Below are positions 17,343 through 26,418 of a stretch of 64,000 nt of DNA, in pieces; the first letter of the stretch is position 1; the number at the start of each line of letters is the position of its first letter. The notes under the pieces were generated by a model. The model saw nothing but the letters and a program-made list of their open reading frames with translations. It had not been told where the DNA came from and ran no database searches. The stretch comes from Dongia_A sp035695765 (lineage in GTDB: Bacteria; Pseudomonadota; Alphaproteobacteria; Dongiales; Dongiaceae), in assembly GCA_035695765.1 (NCBI GenBank), contig DASRRI010000037.1, positions 4,519 through 68,518 of the forward strand. Reading direction: 5' to 3'. A program made the position numbers and the translations under genes.

Positions 17343-18446
17343 TTGCGCGCGTCCTTCTCGGCCTGGAGCGAACGGCAAGCCGACCGGTTGTTCGTCCTGC
17401 CGGCCGTCGTCGTCATCCTCGCCTTCTCGATTTTTCCGCTGCTGCTGTCGGCGTACCTCTCGGTCAGCCGGTTCAAGCTCGCGGCCGGCGGTTACGAGTT
17501 CAAGTTCATCGGCTGGCTCAATTACAAGAAGCTGCTGTTCGGTAGCGAGCAGTTCCACTTCGTCGGCCGCTTCGCCAGTGTTCCGCTCTGGTGCTGGGCG
17601 GCGCTGGCTTTGCTGCTCTATTGGGTGGGAAGGGCGCTATTGCTCTATCTCCGCTCCGGCCACACTTCCGTTCTCGGCCTTGTCGGACGCCTCATTTCAG
17701 CGGTCACCATCCTTGGCATCGCCTTCCTGTTCGCCACCACGCTCGGCCAGGGCGGGCAACTGGGCTCTGCCGGCGTCACGATCCTCTATGTCGTGGTCGG
17801 CGTCGCGATCCAGTTCGCCATCGGGCTCGGCCTCGCACTGCTGTGCGCCCAGCGCATCCATGGCCGCGCCTTCTTCCGCCTGGTGTTCTTCCTGCCTTTG
17901 ATGGTGACGCCGGTCGGGATCGCCTACGCATTCCGCATGCTGGCCGACATGACGCAGGGGCCACTCTCGCCGATCTGGCACGGCCTCGGCCTCGGCGCCT
18001 TCTCCTGGGCATCCGGTGCCTGGTCGGCGCGCATCGTGGTGATGGTGGGCGACGCCTGGCAATGGATCCCCTTCATCTTCATCGTCATGCTGGCCGCGAT
18101 CGAAAGCCAGTCGAAGGAGCAGCTCGAAGCCGCCTCGATCGACGGCGCCAGCTTCTGGCAGCGCTTCCGCGACATCACCTGGCCGGAGATCGCGCCGGTT
18201 GCCGCGACCGTCATCCTCATCCGCATGATCGAGGCCTTCAAAATCATCGACCTGCCGAATATCCTCACCAATGGCGGGCCGGGCATCGCGACCGAATCCA
18301 TGACGCTGCATTCCTTCATCGCCTGGCGCACGCTCGATCTCGGTGGTTCCTCGGCCGTCGCCTATATGCTGCTGTTCCTCTCGACCGTGTTCAGCGTGTC
18401 GTTCTTCAATCTCATCATCCTGCCCATGCGCGCGAGGCGGCAATGA
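17343..18446 (+). CDS. ABC sugar importer, permease 1 (MalF-like) with extra membrane segments
   Basis: A 367-residue inner-membrane permease. The C-terminal part is ordinary: the EAA loop that contacts the ATPase reads EQLEAASIDGASFWQRF, followed by the last helices. The N-terminal half is unusual: between the first helix and the normal core are additional hydrophobic stretches (about residues 79-97 and 112-131) where family members have a short periplasmic loop. TTG start at 17343 with a GGGGAGA ribosome binding site. Its stop overlaps the next ATG as ATGA. Confidence 0.9.
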   Translation: MRASFSAWSERQADRLFVLPAVVVILAFSIFPLLLSAYLSVSRFKLAAGGYEFKFIGWLNYKKLLFGSEQFHFVGRFASVPLWCWAALALLLYWVGRALLLYLRSGHTSVLGLVGRLISAVTILGIAFLFATTLGQGGQLGSAGVTILYVVVGVAIQFAIGLGLALLCAQRIHGRAFFRLVFFLPLMVTPVGIAYAFRMLADMTQGPLSPIWHGLGLGAFSWASGAWSARIVVMVGDAWQWIPFIFIVMLAAIESQSKEQLEAASIDGASFWQRFRDITWPEIAPVAATVILIRMIEAFKIIDLPNILTNGGPGIATESMTLHSFIAWRTLDLGGSSAVAYMLLFLSTVFSVSFFNLIILPMRARRQ

Positions 18447-19489
18447 CGATCGCGATTCCAGCAACGCAAGCTGTCGCGCGCCGCAAGCTGGGCGCCATGT
18501 CGCCGGGCACGGCCATCGTTGTCTACACGCTGCTGGCGCTGTGGACGTTGATCGTCTTGTTCCCGCTCTATTGGGTCGCGATCACGTCGCTGAAGGAGCC
18601 GATCGACGTTTCGACCGGGCCGTATTACCTACCGTTCGTGGATTTCCAGCCGTCCTTGCACGCGTGGCGCTACATCTTCGTCGACCTCGCCAACGATACC
18701 TTCCGGCCCTACATGAATTCGGTCATCGTCGCCTTCATCTCGACGACGCTGGCGATGCTGGCCGGCTCGATGGCGGCTTATGCCTTGGCGCGCTTTACCT
18801 ACAAGCCGAAGATCGGGATCATCCTGCTTTTCATTCTGCTGGTGGCGCTGGTTGTAGCGGCCGTCATGCACTGGTCAGTCGATTGGCGCATCGCGAGCGC
18901 CAGCGGCCTTGCCCTGTTCTTCCTGATCGGCCGGGCGGTGGCAGGCCGCTTGCGCCGCTCGGTTGGCAACAGCGACATCCTGTTCTGGATGATCTCGCAG
19001 CGCATCCTGCCGCCGGTAGTCGCCGCGATCCCGATATATGTCATGTTCCAGCGCCTCGGCATGCTGGATACGCATCCGGCGCTGATCCTCACCTACATGA
19101 CGGTCAACCTGCCGATCGTGGTCTGGCTGATGTACGATTTCTTCGTCGGCATCCCGAAGGATCTGGAGGAAAGCGCGCAGCTCGATGGGGCGGGACGGTT
19201 CCGCATTTTCTTCGGCATTGTGTTGCCGCTCTCCAAGGCCGGGCTCGCCGCGACCTCGCTGCTGGTCCTCATCATGGCGTGGAACGAATATCTGCTGGCG
19301 CTCTTCCTCTCGACCGCCCACGCCCAGACCATTCCGCTGCTGGTGGCCGCGCAGAACGCGACCCGCGGCCCGCAATGGTGGTACATGTCTGTCCTCATCA
19401 TCATCATGATCCTGCCGGTCATGGCGCTCGCGCTCGCCTTGCAGCGCTTCATCGCCAGCGGCCTGCTGCTGGGCGCCGTTAAAGGATAG
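18443..19489 (+). CDS. ABC sugar importer, permease 2 (MalG-like) with extra membrane segments
   Basis: A 348-residue inner-membrane permease. Core features: the early SLKEPIDV loop, AYALARFTYKP after helix 2, the EAA loop EESAQLDGAGRFRIFFGIVLP and ending GLLLGAVKG. Between ALARFTYKP and DILFWMISQRILPP, usually joined by a short loop, lie about 60 extra residues with two hydrophobic stretches. ATG 18443 overlaps the permease 1 stop by 4 bp, so the two are translationally coupled. An upstream in-frame extension is only the shadow of permease 1. Confidence 0.92.
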   Translation: MTIAIPATQAVARRKLGAMSPGTAIVVYTLLALWTLIVLFPLYWVAITSLKEPIDVSTGPYYLPFVDFQPSLHAWRYIFVDLANDTFRPYMNSVIVAFISTTLAMLAGSMAAYALARFTYKPKIGIILLFILLVALVVAAVMHWSVDWRIASASGLALFFLIGRAVAGRLRRSVGNSDILFWMISQRILPPVVAAIPIYVMFQRLGMLDTHPALILTYMTVNLPIVVWLMYDFFVGIPKDLEESAQLDGAGRFRIFFGIVLPLSKAGLAATSLLVLIMAWNEYLLALFLSTAHAQTIPLLVAAQNATRGPQWWYMSVLIIIMILPVMALALALQRFIASGLLLGAVKG

Positions 19490-19505
19490 AGCCAAGGAAA
19501 ATCGG

Positions 19506-20555
19506 ATGACCATCCGCCTCGACCGTATCTCGAAATCTTTCGGCGCGCTCACGGTCTTGCAGGAACTGAGCCTGACCGTCGAACCGGGCGAGTTCCTGGT
19601 GCTGCTGGGTGAATCCGGCTGCGGCAAGACCACGGCTTTGCGCATGATCGCGGGGCTGGAGAGCGTGACCAGCGGGCGGATCGAGATCAACGGCCGCGAA
19701 GTCACTGACGTCGCGCCCAAGGACCGCGACGTCGCGATGGTCTTCCAGAGCTATGCGCTCTACCCGCACATGACGGTTGCCGAGAACATCGGCTACCCGC
19801 TGAAAATCCGCCAGGCGCCGAATTCGGAGATCCAAGCGCGCGTGCGCGAAGTGGCGGCGCAGGTGCAGCTCGATCCTTTGCTCGGCCGCTATCCGCGTCA
19901 ATTATCAGGTGGCCAGCGGCAGCGTGTGGCTTTGGCGCGCGCCATCATCCGCCGGCCGGCCGTCTTCCTGATGGACGAGCCGCTCTCGAACCTCGATGCC
20001 AAGCTGCGTGGGCACATGCGCGCGGAACTCAAGCACATGCAGCACGATCTCGGCGTTACCACCATCTATGTGACCCACGACCAGATCGAGGCCATGACCC
20101 TCGCGCACCGGGTCGCTTTGCTGGATCACGGCCGGTTGCAGCAGCTGGGTCCGCCAGCTGAGATCTACAACGATCCCGACAACCTGTTCGTCGCTGGCTT
20201 CATCGGCTCACCGCCGATGAATTTCCTCAAAGGCGCGCTGAAGGCCGGCCGCTTCGAAGCCCCCGGCATCGTCATCGGCACGCCGATCCGCGGCGAGGCG
20301 GCGAACGCCGTCGCCGGCATCCGCCCCGAAGATTGCGCCCTGGCCGCGGCGGGAGCAGGCGACCTCGACGCCGAAATCTATTCCACCGAGCTGATCGGCG
20401 ACCACGTCCTGGTTACCTGCCAGCGCGAAGCGCAGACCATCGCCATCAAGGCGCCCAAAGACTACTCGGCCGATATCGGCGCCCAGGTCGGCATCCGCCT
20501 CAATCCGCAGAGCCTCTATTTCTTCGATGGGACGGACGGGAGAAGGGTGAGATAG
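19506..20555 (+). CDS. ABC sugar importer, ATP-binding subunit (MalK/UgpC type)
   Basis: A 349-residue ATPase energising the two permeases. Walker A is GESGCGKTT near residue 36, the Q-loop is VFQSYALYPHMT, the ABC signature LSGGQRQRVALARA, Walker B VFLMDEPLSNLDAK, and the switch His is in YVTHDQIEAMT. The C-terminal ~115 residues form a TOBE/OB regulatory domain (VAGIRPEDCAL). It is the last gene of the operon and is followed, after 12 bases, by a convergent histidine kinase gene. Confidence 0.93.
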   Translation: MTIRLDRISKSFGALTVLQELSLTVEPGEFLVLLGESGCGKTTALRMIAGLESVTSGRIEINGREVTDVAPKDRDVAMVFQSYALYPHMTVAENIGYPLKIRQAPNSEIQARVREVAAQVQLDPLLGRYPRQLSGGQRQRVALARAIIRRPAVFLMDEPLSNLDAKLRGHMRAELKHMQHDLGVTTIYVTHDQIEAMTLAHRVALLDHGRLQQLGPPAEIYNDPDNLFVAGFIGSPPMNFLKGALKAGRFEAPGIVIGTPIRGEAANAVAGIRPEDCALAAAGAGDLDAEIYSTELIGDHVLVTCQREAQTIAIKAPKDYSADIGAQVGIRLNPQSLYFFDGTDGRRVR

Positions 20556-20567
20556 AGGCCGCCAGCA

Positions 20568-22748
20568 CTACTCGGCAGCGGCACTTCTCACGGGAGCTTG
20601 CTCCACCAGCGGCAGATGCACATCGAACCTCGCCCCCGCGCCGGGTTCGTTGCTGACCAGCACGAACCCGTCATGATCGCGCACGATGCCCTGCACGACG
20701 GAGAGGCCAAGGCCGGTGCCTTCGCCTACCGGCTTGGTGGTGAAGAAGGGGTCGAACAGGCGCGAGCTGATCTCCGGCGGGATGCCGGGGCCGGTGTCGA
20801 TGAAGGTGAGCCGGCAGAACGATCGTGCCGAGATCTTTTCGCCCGTGATCGCGGCCGGATCCACCACGTCGAGGCGATCGAGCGCGATGCGGATGGCGCC
20901 ACGCTTCGCGCCGATCGCGCCGACCGCGTTGCTGACCAGGTTCATGATGACCTGGTGAAGCTGCGTCGTGTTCACCTTGCACGCCGCGCCGCTGAGGCGC
21001 GACTGGAATTCGAGCGAGATCGTCGCCGGCACCATCGCGCGCAGCATGCGCAGCGCATTTCTGACCTCGGTTCCGGGATCGACGTCCTCGCGGTCGGCAG
21101 TTTCATGGCGACTGAAGGCGAGAATCTGGCGCACCAGTTCCTTGATCTTGACGGCGGCGGCCATGACATCCTGCAAGTTCTCGCCCAGATCGCCGTCCTC
21201 CGGCGTGTCCTGCAGCATCATGTCCACGATGCCGATGATGGGGATGAGCGTGTTGTTGATATCGTGGGCAATACCGCCGGCGAGCGTGCCGAGCGCCTCG
21301 GTCTTTTGCGAGACTTGCAGCTGGGATTCCAGCATGCGCCGGTGCTCTTCGGCCAGCTTGCGGGCCGAAATATCGGTGACCGAGCCTGCCAGCCGGTACG
21401 CTTGCCGAACTGCGTCGCGGCTGATGGCGCCGCGATCCGAAATCCAGCAATAGGTGCCGTTGATGCGCCGGATTCGATACTCGATCTCGAAGGAGGGTGC
21501 GCCGCTCTTGAGGGCATCCTCGACCGCTTCCAGCACGCGGAGGGCGTCTTCGGGATGGATCCGGTTCGCCCACCAGTCGTAGTCGACCATGCGACCGGTG
21601 GGATGTTCGGTCCTCTGAAGGCCGACGATCTCGAAACAGCGGGCCGAGAAGAATGCTTTCCCTGTGCGCAGGTCTCGATCCCACAGCCCGTCATAGGCGC
21701 CTTCGAAGGCGAGGGCATAGCGCTCTTCGCTTTGCTTCAGCGCGGCTTCGCTTTCGGCGAGGCGCCGCTGCGCGCTGATCAGCTCCGAGACGTCGCGCAC
21801 GACCGTGATGCCGGCGACGACAATGCCCTGGTCGTCGCGCAGCGGCCGGCCATTCACGCTGACGACAAAGCCATCCGGCCGATGCGGGCTGCGAACGACG
21901 ATGTTGAGGTCGTTGGTCTCGAGACCCTTCAAGGCGCGCGGCAGGGCCAGCTCTTCGGCCGCCACCGGCGTCTTGCCGTCGAGGTGAAAGCGATTGTAGT
22001 TGGTGAGCCAGGAATCGAGCTTGTCGCCACGCCAGTCTCCGAGCATCTGCTGCGCCGGCCGGTTGAAGACCACGAACTTGCCGCTGGTGTCGACGGCAAG
22101 CAGTCCGTCGCTCATGGATTCGAGCACGGCATCCAGCATCTTGCTTTCCCGGGCGTGCGCGCGTTCCTGCGCGAGGATCCGGTCTTCACGGCTGAGCAGG
22201 CTGCCGAGGACGAGGGTGCCGCCGATGCCGCCGCCGAGGACAAAGATCGCAAAGCGAATTGGCGTGGCTGCGGCCAAGTCGGGATGAACGAACCATGAGG
22301 CCGCGCCGGTGGCGAGCGCCACGGCCGTGCCGAAGAGGAGGAGGGCGCTGATCGTGACCGGTTCGCGCCGTCGCATCCGGATCTGGTAGAAGCCGATGCT
22401 GACGGCGGCCGCGATGATCGCCTCGGCCAGCGGACCGAGGCCATAGTGGTGACTGGCAATACGGAACGCGCCCGCGACGAAGGCAGCGATGATTGCGGCT
22501 ACGGGACCGCCGAACACGCCGGACAGGCCGATCGGCAGCAACCCGGCATCGAAGGCTTCATTGCCCGTGACCGTGACGGGCAACATCATGCCGACAGCAG
22601 CGCCGGCGCCGAACAGCAGGCCAAGCACCAATGTGCGCTGCCGCTCGTTGCGGGCGGCACGGATGATCTCGCGATAGCAGAGGACGATCGCAGCGAACAG
22701 GCAGACGTTCTGCAAGAACTGCAATATCCAGCTGGTGTTCAGCTCCAT
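20568..22748 (-). CDS. membrane-bound PAS sensor histidine kinase (orphan)
   Basis: A 726-residue kinase. Residues 1-~185 hold six or so hydrophobic segments resembling the LytS-type 5TM receptor module, with NEAFDAGLLPIGLSGVFGG near residue 63. Two PAS domains follow (about 205-330 and 340-465; the second ends in the PAC-like YRLAGSVTDIS). The HisKA box is GGIAHDINNTL (phospho-His near residue 490); the N box is NLVSNAVGAIG, and G1 and G2 are DTGPGIPP and GTGLGLSVVQG. There is no receiver domain and no response regulator beside it, so its partner is elsewhere. Signal unknown. Confidence 0.9.
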   Translation of the reverse strand: MELNTSWILQFLQNVCLFAAIVLCYREIIRAARNERQRTLVLGLLFGAGAAVGMMLPVTVTGNEAFDAGLLPIGLSGVFGGPVAAIIAAFVAGAFRIASHHYGLGPLAEAIIAAAVSIGFYQIRMRRREPVTISALLLFGTAVALATGAASWFVHPDLAAATPIRFAIFVLGGGIGGTLVLGSLLSREDRILAQERAHARESKMLDAVLESMSDGLLAVDTSGKFVVFNRPAQQMLGDWRGDKLDSWLTNYNRFHLDGKTPVAAEELALPRALKGLETNDLNIVVRSPHRPDGFVVSVNGRPLRDDQGIVVAGITVVRDVSELISAQRRLAESEAALKQSEERYALAFEGAYDGLWDRDLRTGKAFFSARCFEIVGLQRTEHPTGRMVDYDWWANRIHPEDALRVLEAVEDALKSGAPSFEIEYRIRRINGTYCWISDRGAISRDAVRQAYRLAGSVTDISARKLAEEHRRMLESQLQVSQKTEALGTLAGGIAHDINNTLIPIIGIVDMMLQDTPEDGDLGENLQDVMAAAVKIKELVRQILAFSRHETADREDVDPGTEVRNALRMLRAMVPATISLEFQSRLSGAACKVNTTQLHQVIMNLVSNAVGAIGAKRGAIRIALDRLDVVDPAAITGEKISARSFCRLTFIDTGPGIPPEISSRLFDPFFTTKPVGEGTGLGLSVVQGIVRDHDGFVLVSNEPGAGARFDVHLPLVEQAPVRSAAAE

Positions 22749-22975
22749 CCAAAAGCCTGCGGATTCTTAGGCTAAGCCATTCTTTCGGATGAACGTGAAG
22801 CAGGAATTAAGGAGCCGGCGACCAAGCCTTTTGGGCTATCGATTGCTAGACCGTCGGTATTAGGCTATGCGGAATAGCTGCCATTCAGTTGCGGCTTATC
22901 GGGCGATTGGAGCGCAGTGTTTTCATCGAGCGCGGCAAGCCGCCGCAGCTGGAATTTCCGGAGGCGTGCCGAGCC

Positions 22976-23515
22976 ATGACCGACATCGTGTTGCCCGCTG
23001 GTGCCGTTCCGACTCTCGAGACCGAGCGCCTCCGGCTGCGTGGGCATCGCATGAACGATTTGGAACCGTGCGCCGCGATGTGGGCCGATCCCTTGGTCAC
23101 GCGCCATATCGGCGGCAGGCCGTTCTCGCGCGAGGAAGTGTGGTCGAAGATCCTGCGCTATGCCGGCCTCTGGTCGCTGCTGGGATTCGGTTATTGGGTG
23201 GCCGAGGACAAGGCGACGGGCGAATTCCTGGGCGAAGGCGGTTTCGCCGATTTCAAGCGCGACGTCCGGCCTTCGATCGAAGGCATGCCGGAGATCGGCT
23301 GGGCGCTTGTTCCCTCGGCTCATGGCAAGGGCCTGGCGACGGAAGCGGTGCGCACCGTGTGCGCCTGGGGCGATTCGCATTTCGGCGGGAAACCCACCGT
23401 CTGCATGATCGATCCGGAAAATATCGCGTCGGTCTGGGTCGCCAAGAAATGCGGCTACCAGGAATTCCAGCGCGCGAGCTATAAGGACCACCAGACCGTG
23501 CTGTATCGGCGCTAG
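22976..23515 (+). CDS. GNAT-family N-acetyltransferase (RimJ/RimL type)
   Basis: A 179-residue acetyltransferase. It starts with the usual ETERLRLRGHRMNDLEP strand and helix; the acetyl-CoA pyrophosphate loop is SAHGKGLATEA and the late motif is NIASVWVAKKCGYQE. ATG 22976 is preferred because the family begins there and GAGG lies upstream; the frame is open further upstream without similarity. Substrate unknown. Confidence 0.85.
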   Translation: MTDIVLPAGAVPTLETERLRLRGHRMNDLEPCAAMWADPLVTRHIGGRPFSREEVWSKILRYAGLWSLLGFGYWVAEDKATGEFLGEGGFADFKRDVRPSIEGMPEIGWALVPSAHGKGLATEAVRTVCAWGDSHFGGKPTVCMIDPENIASVWVAKKCGYQEFQRASYKDHQTVLYRR

Positions 23516-23529
23516 GCGGGACGGCGGCC

Positions 23530-24234
23530 TTGCCCTCGATCCTGCAGCTGGGCAGCCGGTTCGTCACCGATGTGCTGCGCCGGCTTGGGTTCGTGTATTT
23601 CGGTCCGTTGCTGATCGATCGCGGCCACGGCCTCTTCTACGATGTCGAGCGCGACATCACCTGGCTGCAGGATGCCAATTATGCCAAGACCGTCGGACGG
23701 ACGCCGGACGGGCAGCTGACCTGGAACGATGCGATGGCGTGGGTGCACGCTTTGCGTTACCGTGGGATCGGCGGATGGCGACTACCCAGCGCGTTCAATG
23801 CCGATGGCAGCGGCCCCTGCCTGGGCGACAATTGCCAGGACAGCGAGATCGGCCACCTGTTCTTCGTCGCCAACAAGCGGATGTCGCCGCCCCATCTCGC
23901 CGCCACGAACTTCGAGCCTTTCAGCATCTACTGGTTCTCGACCGAGGCCTCGGCGACGGAGGCCTATGGCTTCAGGCTGACCGGCCTGAAGCAGGGCAAG
24001 CTCGCGAAGAATCCCTGGGTCGTGGATGGTCTCGGCTCCGTACCGCTTACCGACAAGGTGCTCGCCTGGCCGGTGCATGACGGCGACGTCGGGGCAAGCT
24101 TCATCACGCGCCTTGTCCGCGCAATGCTGGAACTATTCCGCTTCTCGCGCAGGGGTCAGCACTCTTCCGCCCCGGCTCGCCGGATTGCGAGCCAAGGGTG
24201 TGGCGCGTCGCGATGCTCGTCGGTCGCTGGTTAG
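23530..24234 (+). CDS. DUF1566/Lcl-like domain protein
   Basis: A 234-residue protein. The central part has the DUF1566-type pattern ITWLQDANY, LTWNDAMAWVHAL, GGWRLPS and a later YWFSTEAS, a fold related to C-type-lectin/FGE-like domains. No clear signal peptide; the first 25 residues are moderately hydrophobic. The tail after residue ~200 is low-complexity and basic. Start is TTG 23530, 14 bp after the acetyltransferase stop, without a strong ribosome binding site. Function unknown. Confidence 0.65.
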   Translation: MPSILQLGSRFVTDVLRRLGFVYFGPLLIDRGHGLFYDVERDITWLQDANYAKTVGRTPDGQLTWNDAMAWVHALRYRGIGGWRLPSAFNADGSGPCLGDNCQDSEIGHLFFVANKRMSPPHLAATNFEPFSIYWFSTEASATEAYGFRLTGLKQGKLAKNPWVVDGLGSVPLTDKVLAWPVHDGDVGASFITRLVRAMLELFRFSRRGQHSSAPARRIASQGCGASRCSSVAG

Positions 24235-24536
24235 ACCGACATTTCTGGGTCGCTGGAAGGTCCGATATCGATAGTGTCGGTGACCTCGGCATCCTGCGGC
24301 ACCAGGCTGGTCTTCCGGTCGTCCGCCCAGTGTGCGACCTTCACGATATAGGTCGCCTCCTCGCCAATGGCGTCGCCGCCACCGCGTTCCACAACATGCA
24401 GGCCTTCCGTTCCAATAAAGAAAGTATGCGGCCCGAACACCTGTTCCAGCTGCGGCACGGTCGGGTGATCGTCGGGGATCACCTCCGCTGGCAGTTGATC
24501 CAGCACTTGATCGACCTGCGTTTCCTTAAGCTTCAT
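24231..24536 (-). CDS. small hypothetical protein
   Basis: A 101-residue acidic protein that I cannot assign. It starts MKLKETQVDQVLDQLPAEV and contains VFGPHTFFIGTEGLHVVE, so it looks soluble. AAGGA lies about 9 bases before ATG 24536. Its 3' end overlaps the convergent DUF1566 gene by 4 bp. Good start signals and coherent composition favour a real gene. Confidence 0.6.
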   Translation of the reverse strand: MKLKETQVDQVLDQLPAEVIPDDHPTVPQLEQVFGPHTFFIGTEGLHVVERGGGDAIGEEATYIVKVAHWADDRKTSLVPQDAEVTDTIDIGPSSDPEMSV

Positions 24537-24676
24537 GTCTCGGGTTCCTTGGCTTGTGTTAACGATTCCGCCAACAACGGCCCAGCCAAGCAGTTCCATG
24601 AAATCTCATAAGGCCTTGCGGACCGGAGAGATAAGATATCAGGATGGTTGGCTGGCTGTCGGTGCGAGGGGACAAG

Positions 24677-25621
24677 ATGATTGCGAACCTGAGCGAAGGC
24701 GACCTTCGCTTGCTGCGCGTCTTTGCCAAGGTGGTGGAGGCTGGCGGGTTTTCCGCTGCGCAGATCGAACTGAATGTCAGCCAATCGACCATCAGCACGC
24801 ATATGACAGCACTAGAGCATCGGCTTGGCCTGCGGCTGTGCCAGCGCGGTCGCGCCGGTTTCAGCCTGACGGAGAAGGGACAGCTCATCTATCGAGCCAG
24901 CCAGCGTTTGTTCTCTGCGATCGAGGAATTCCGATCCGAGGCCGGTGCCGCGCGCGGCTGCCTGGTTGGCAACTTGACCGTGGGAATTGTCGACAATCTT
25001 GTCAACAATCCCGCCTGCCGGCTCCATGATGCCATCACGCGCTTCAACCTGCGAGCGCCGGAAGTGCAGATCGGCGTGCAGGTGGCATCACCGACGGAGA
25101 TCGAGCGCGCTGTGCTTGAAGGCCGCTTCGATCTGGGGTTCGGCGCCTGCGGTCGCCATTCACCCTATCTCAACTACGACGATCTTTTTGAGGAACGCCA
25201 GGTACTCTATTGCGGGCGCGGTCATCCGCTGTTCGAATGCAGTGGCGAAATTGCGGTTTCAGACCTAAAGGGCCATCAATTCGCACGGCGGGCCTACACG
25301 GCGCCGAACAAGCTGCCGAGCGGCGTTCGGCTGTCCTCGACCGCTATTGCCGATCTGATGGAAAGCGTAGCTGTGTTCATCCTCTCAGGGCGCTACATCG
25401 GCTTTCTGCCGACACACTTTGCGCAGCAGTGGGTCGCGCAGGACATGATGCGACCCTTGCTGGAGCGCACCCTCGGCTACCAGAACCCGATCTATCTCGT
25501 GCTGCGCAAGACCGAGCAGAAGAAGCCGATCCTGGCCGCATTCCTGGACGAACTGCAGAATGCCCACCACGAATCCGTCACGCCTCGTCCTTCGGCAAGG
25601 GCCCGAAAGGCTGCGGAATGA
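24677..25621 (+). CDS. LysR-family transcriptional regulator
   Basis: A 314-residue LTTR. The N-terminal helix-turn-helix reads DLRLLRVFAKVVEAGGFSA, then QSTISTHMTALEHRLG with the recognition helix. Residues ~95-300 form the periplasmic-binding-like effector domain (GNLTVGIVDNLVNNP, GRFDLGFGA). ATG 24677 has GAGGGG about 5 bases upstream. It is convergent with a polar amino-acid importer, with 7 bp between stops. Target unknown. Confidence 0.9.
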   Translation: MIANLSEGDLRLLRVFAKVVEAGGFSAAQIELNVSQSTISTHMTALEHRLGLRLCQRGRAGFSLTEKGQLIYRASQRLFSAIEEFRSEAGAARGCLVGNLTVGIVDNLVNNPACRLHDAITRFNLRAPEVQIGVQVASPTEIERAVLEGRFDLGFGACGRHSPYLNYDDLFEERQVLYCGRGHPLFECSGEIAVSDLKGHQFARRAYTAPNKLPSGVRLSSTAIADLMESVAVFILSGRYIGFLPTHFAQQWVAQDMMRPLLERTLGYQNPIYLVLRKTEQKKPILAAFLDELQNAHHESVTPRPSARARKAAE

Positions 25622-25628
25622 TCGTTCT

Positions 25629-26402
25629 TTAGTGTCCGAGAATCTGGCCAAGAAAGATCTTGGTGCGTTCGTTCCTGGGGTCTGAAAAGAACGTCCTGGG
25701 GGGCGCCACCTCGACCACTTCGCCGTGATCCATGAAGACGACCGTATCGGCGACCGTGCGCGCGAAGCCCATTTCGTGGGTGACGCAGATCATGGTCATG
25801 TGCTCTTCGGCCAGTTCGATCATCACGTCGAGCACTTCCTTGATCATCTCCGGATCGAGGGCGGAGGTCGGCTCGTCGAACAGCATCACCTTCGGCTCCA
25901 TGCAGAGCGAGCGCGCGATCGCCACCCGCTGCTGCTGGCCACCGGACAATTGGCTGGGATATTTATGTGCCTGCTCCGCGATGCGCACACGCTTGAGGTA
26001 CCGCATTGCGGTTTCCTCAGCCTCACCGCGGCTGATCCCGCGGACCTTGCGCGGCGCCAGTGTCAGATTCTGCAGGACGGTGAGATGGGGGAACAGATTG
26101 AACTGCTGGAACACCATCCCGACTTCGCGGCGGATGAGGTCGATATTCTTGAGCCCCGGCGTCAGTTCGACGCCCTCGATCAGGATCTGCCCCTCCTGAT
26201 GATGCTCCAGCCAATTGATGCACCGGATCGCCGTTGACTTGCCGGAGCCCGAGGGACCGCAGATCACCATGCGCTCGCCCTTGCTGACCGTCAGCGATAC
26301 GTTCTTGAGCGCCTGGAATGTGCCGTACCATTTGTTGACGTTGCGCATCTCGACCATCGGCGCAGCTGGGTCGGGCTGGAGTGTGGCGGCCTGAGCGTTC
26401 AT
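25629..26402 (-). CDS. polar amino-acid ABC importer, ATP-binding subunit
   Basis: A 257-residue GlnQ/HisP-type ATPase. Walker A GPSGSGKST near residue 50, Q-loop VFQQFNLFPHLTV, signature LSGGQQQRVAIARSL, Walker B VMLFDEPTSALDPE, and the switch His in CVTHEMGFART are all intact. It is the last gene of a four-gene operon (binding protein, two permeases, ATPase) on this strand. Confidence 0.93.
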   Translation of the reverse strand: MNAQAATLQPDPAAPMVEMRNVNKWYGTFQALKNVSLTVSKGERMVICGPSGSGKSTAIRCINWLEHHQEGQILIEGVELTPGLKNIDLIRREVGMVFQQFNLFPHLTVLQNLTLAPRKVRGISRGEAEETAMRYLKRVRIAEQAHKYPSQLSGGQQQRVAIARSLCMEPKVMLFDEPTSALDPEMIKEVLDVMIELAEEHMTMICVTHEMGFARTVADTVVFMDHGEVVEVAPPRTFFSDPRNERTKIFLGQILGH

Positions 26403-26418
26403 CGGCGAATTCCTCTGA

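Noticed and set aside
17591..18442. Upstream extension of permease 2
   Set aside because: The extension reads permease 1 DNA in another frame; the ATGA overlap at 18443 marks the real start.
20598..22298. 566-codon plus-strand open frame
   Set aside because: Complementary shadow of the histidine kinase, whose motifs are all intact on the other strand.
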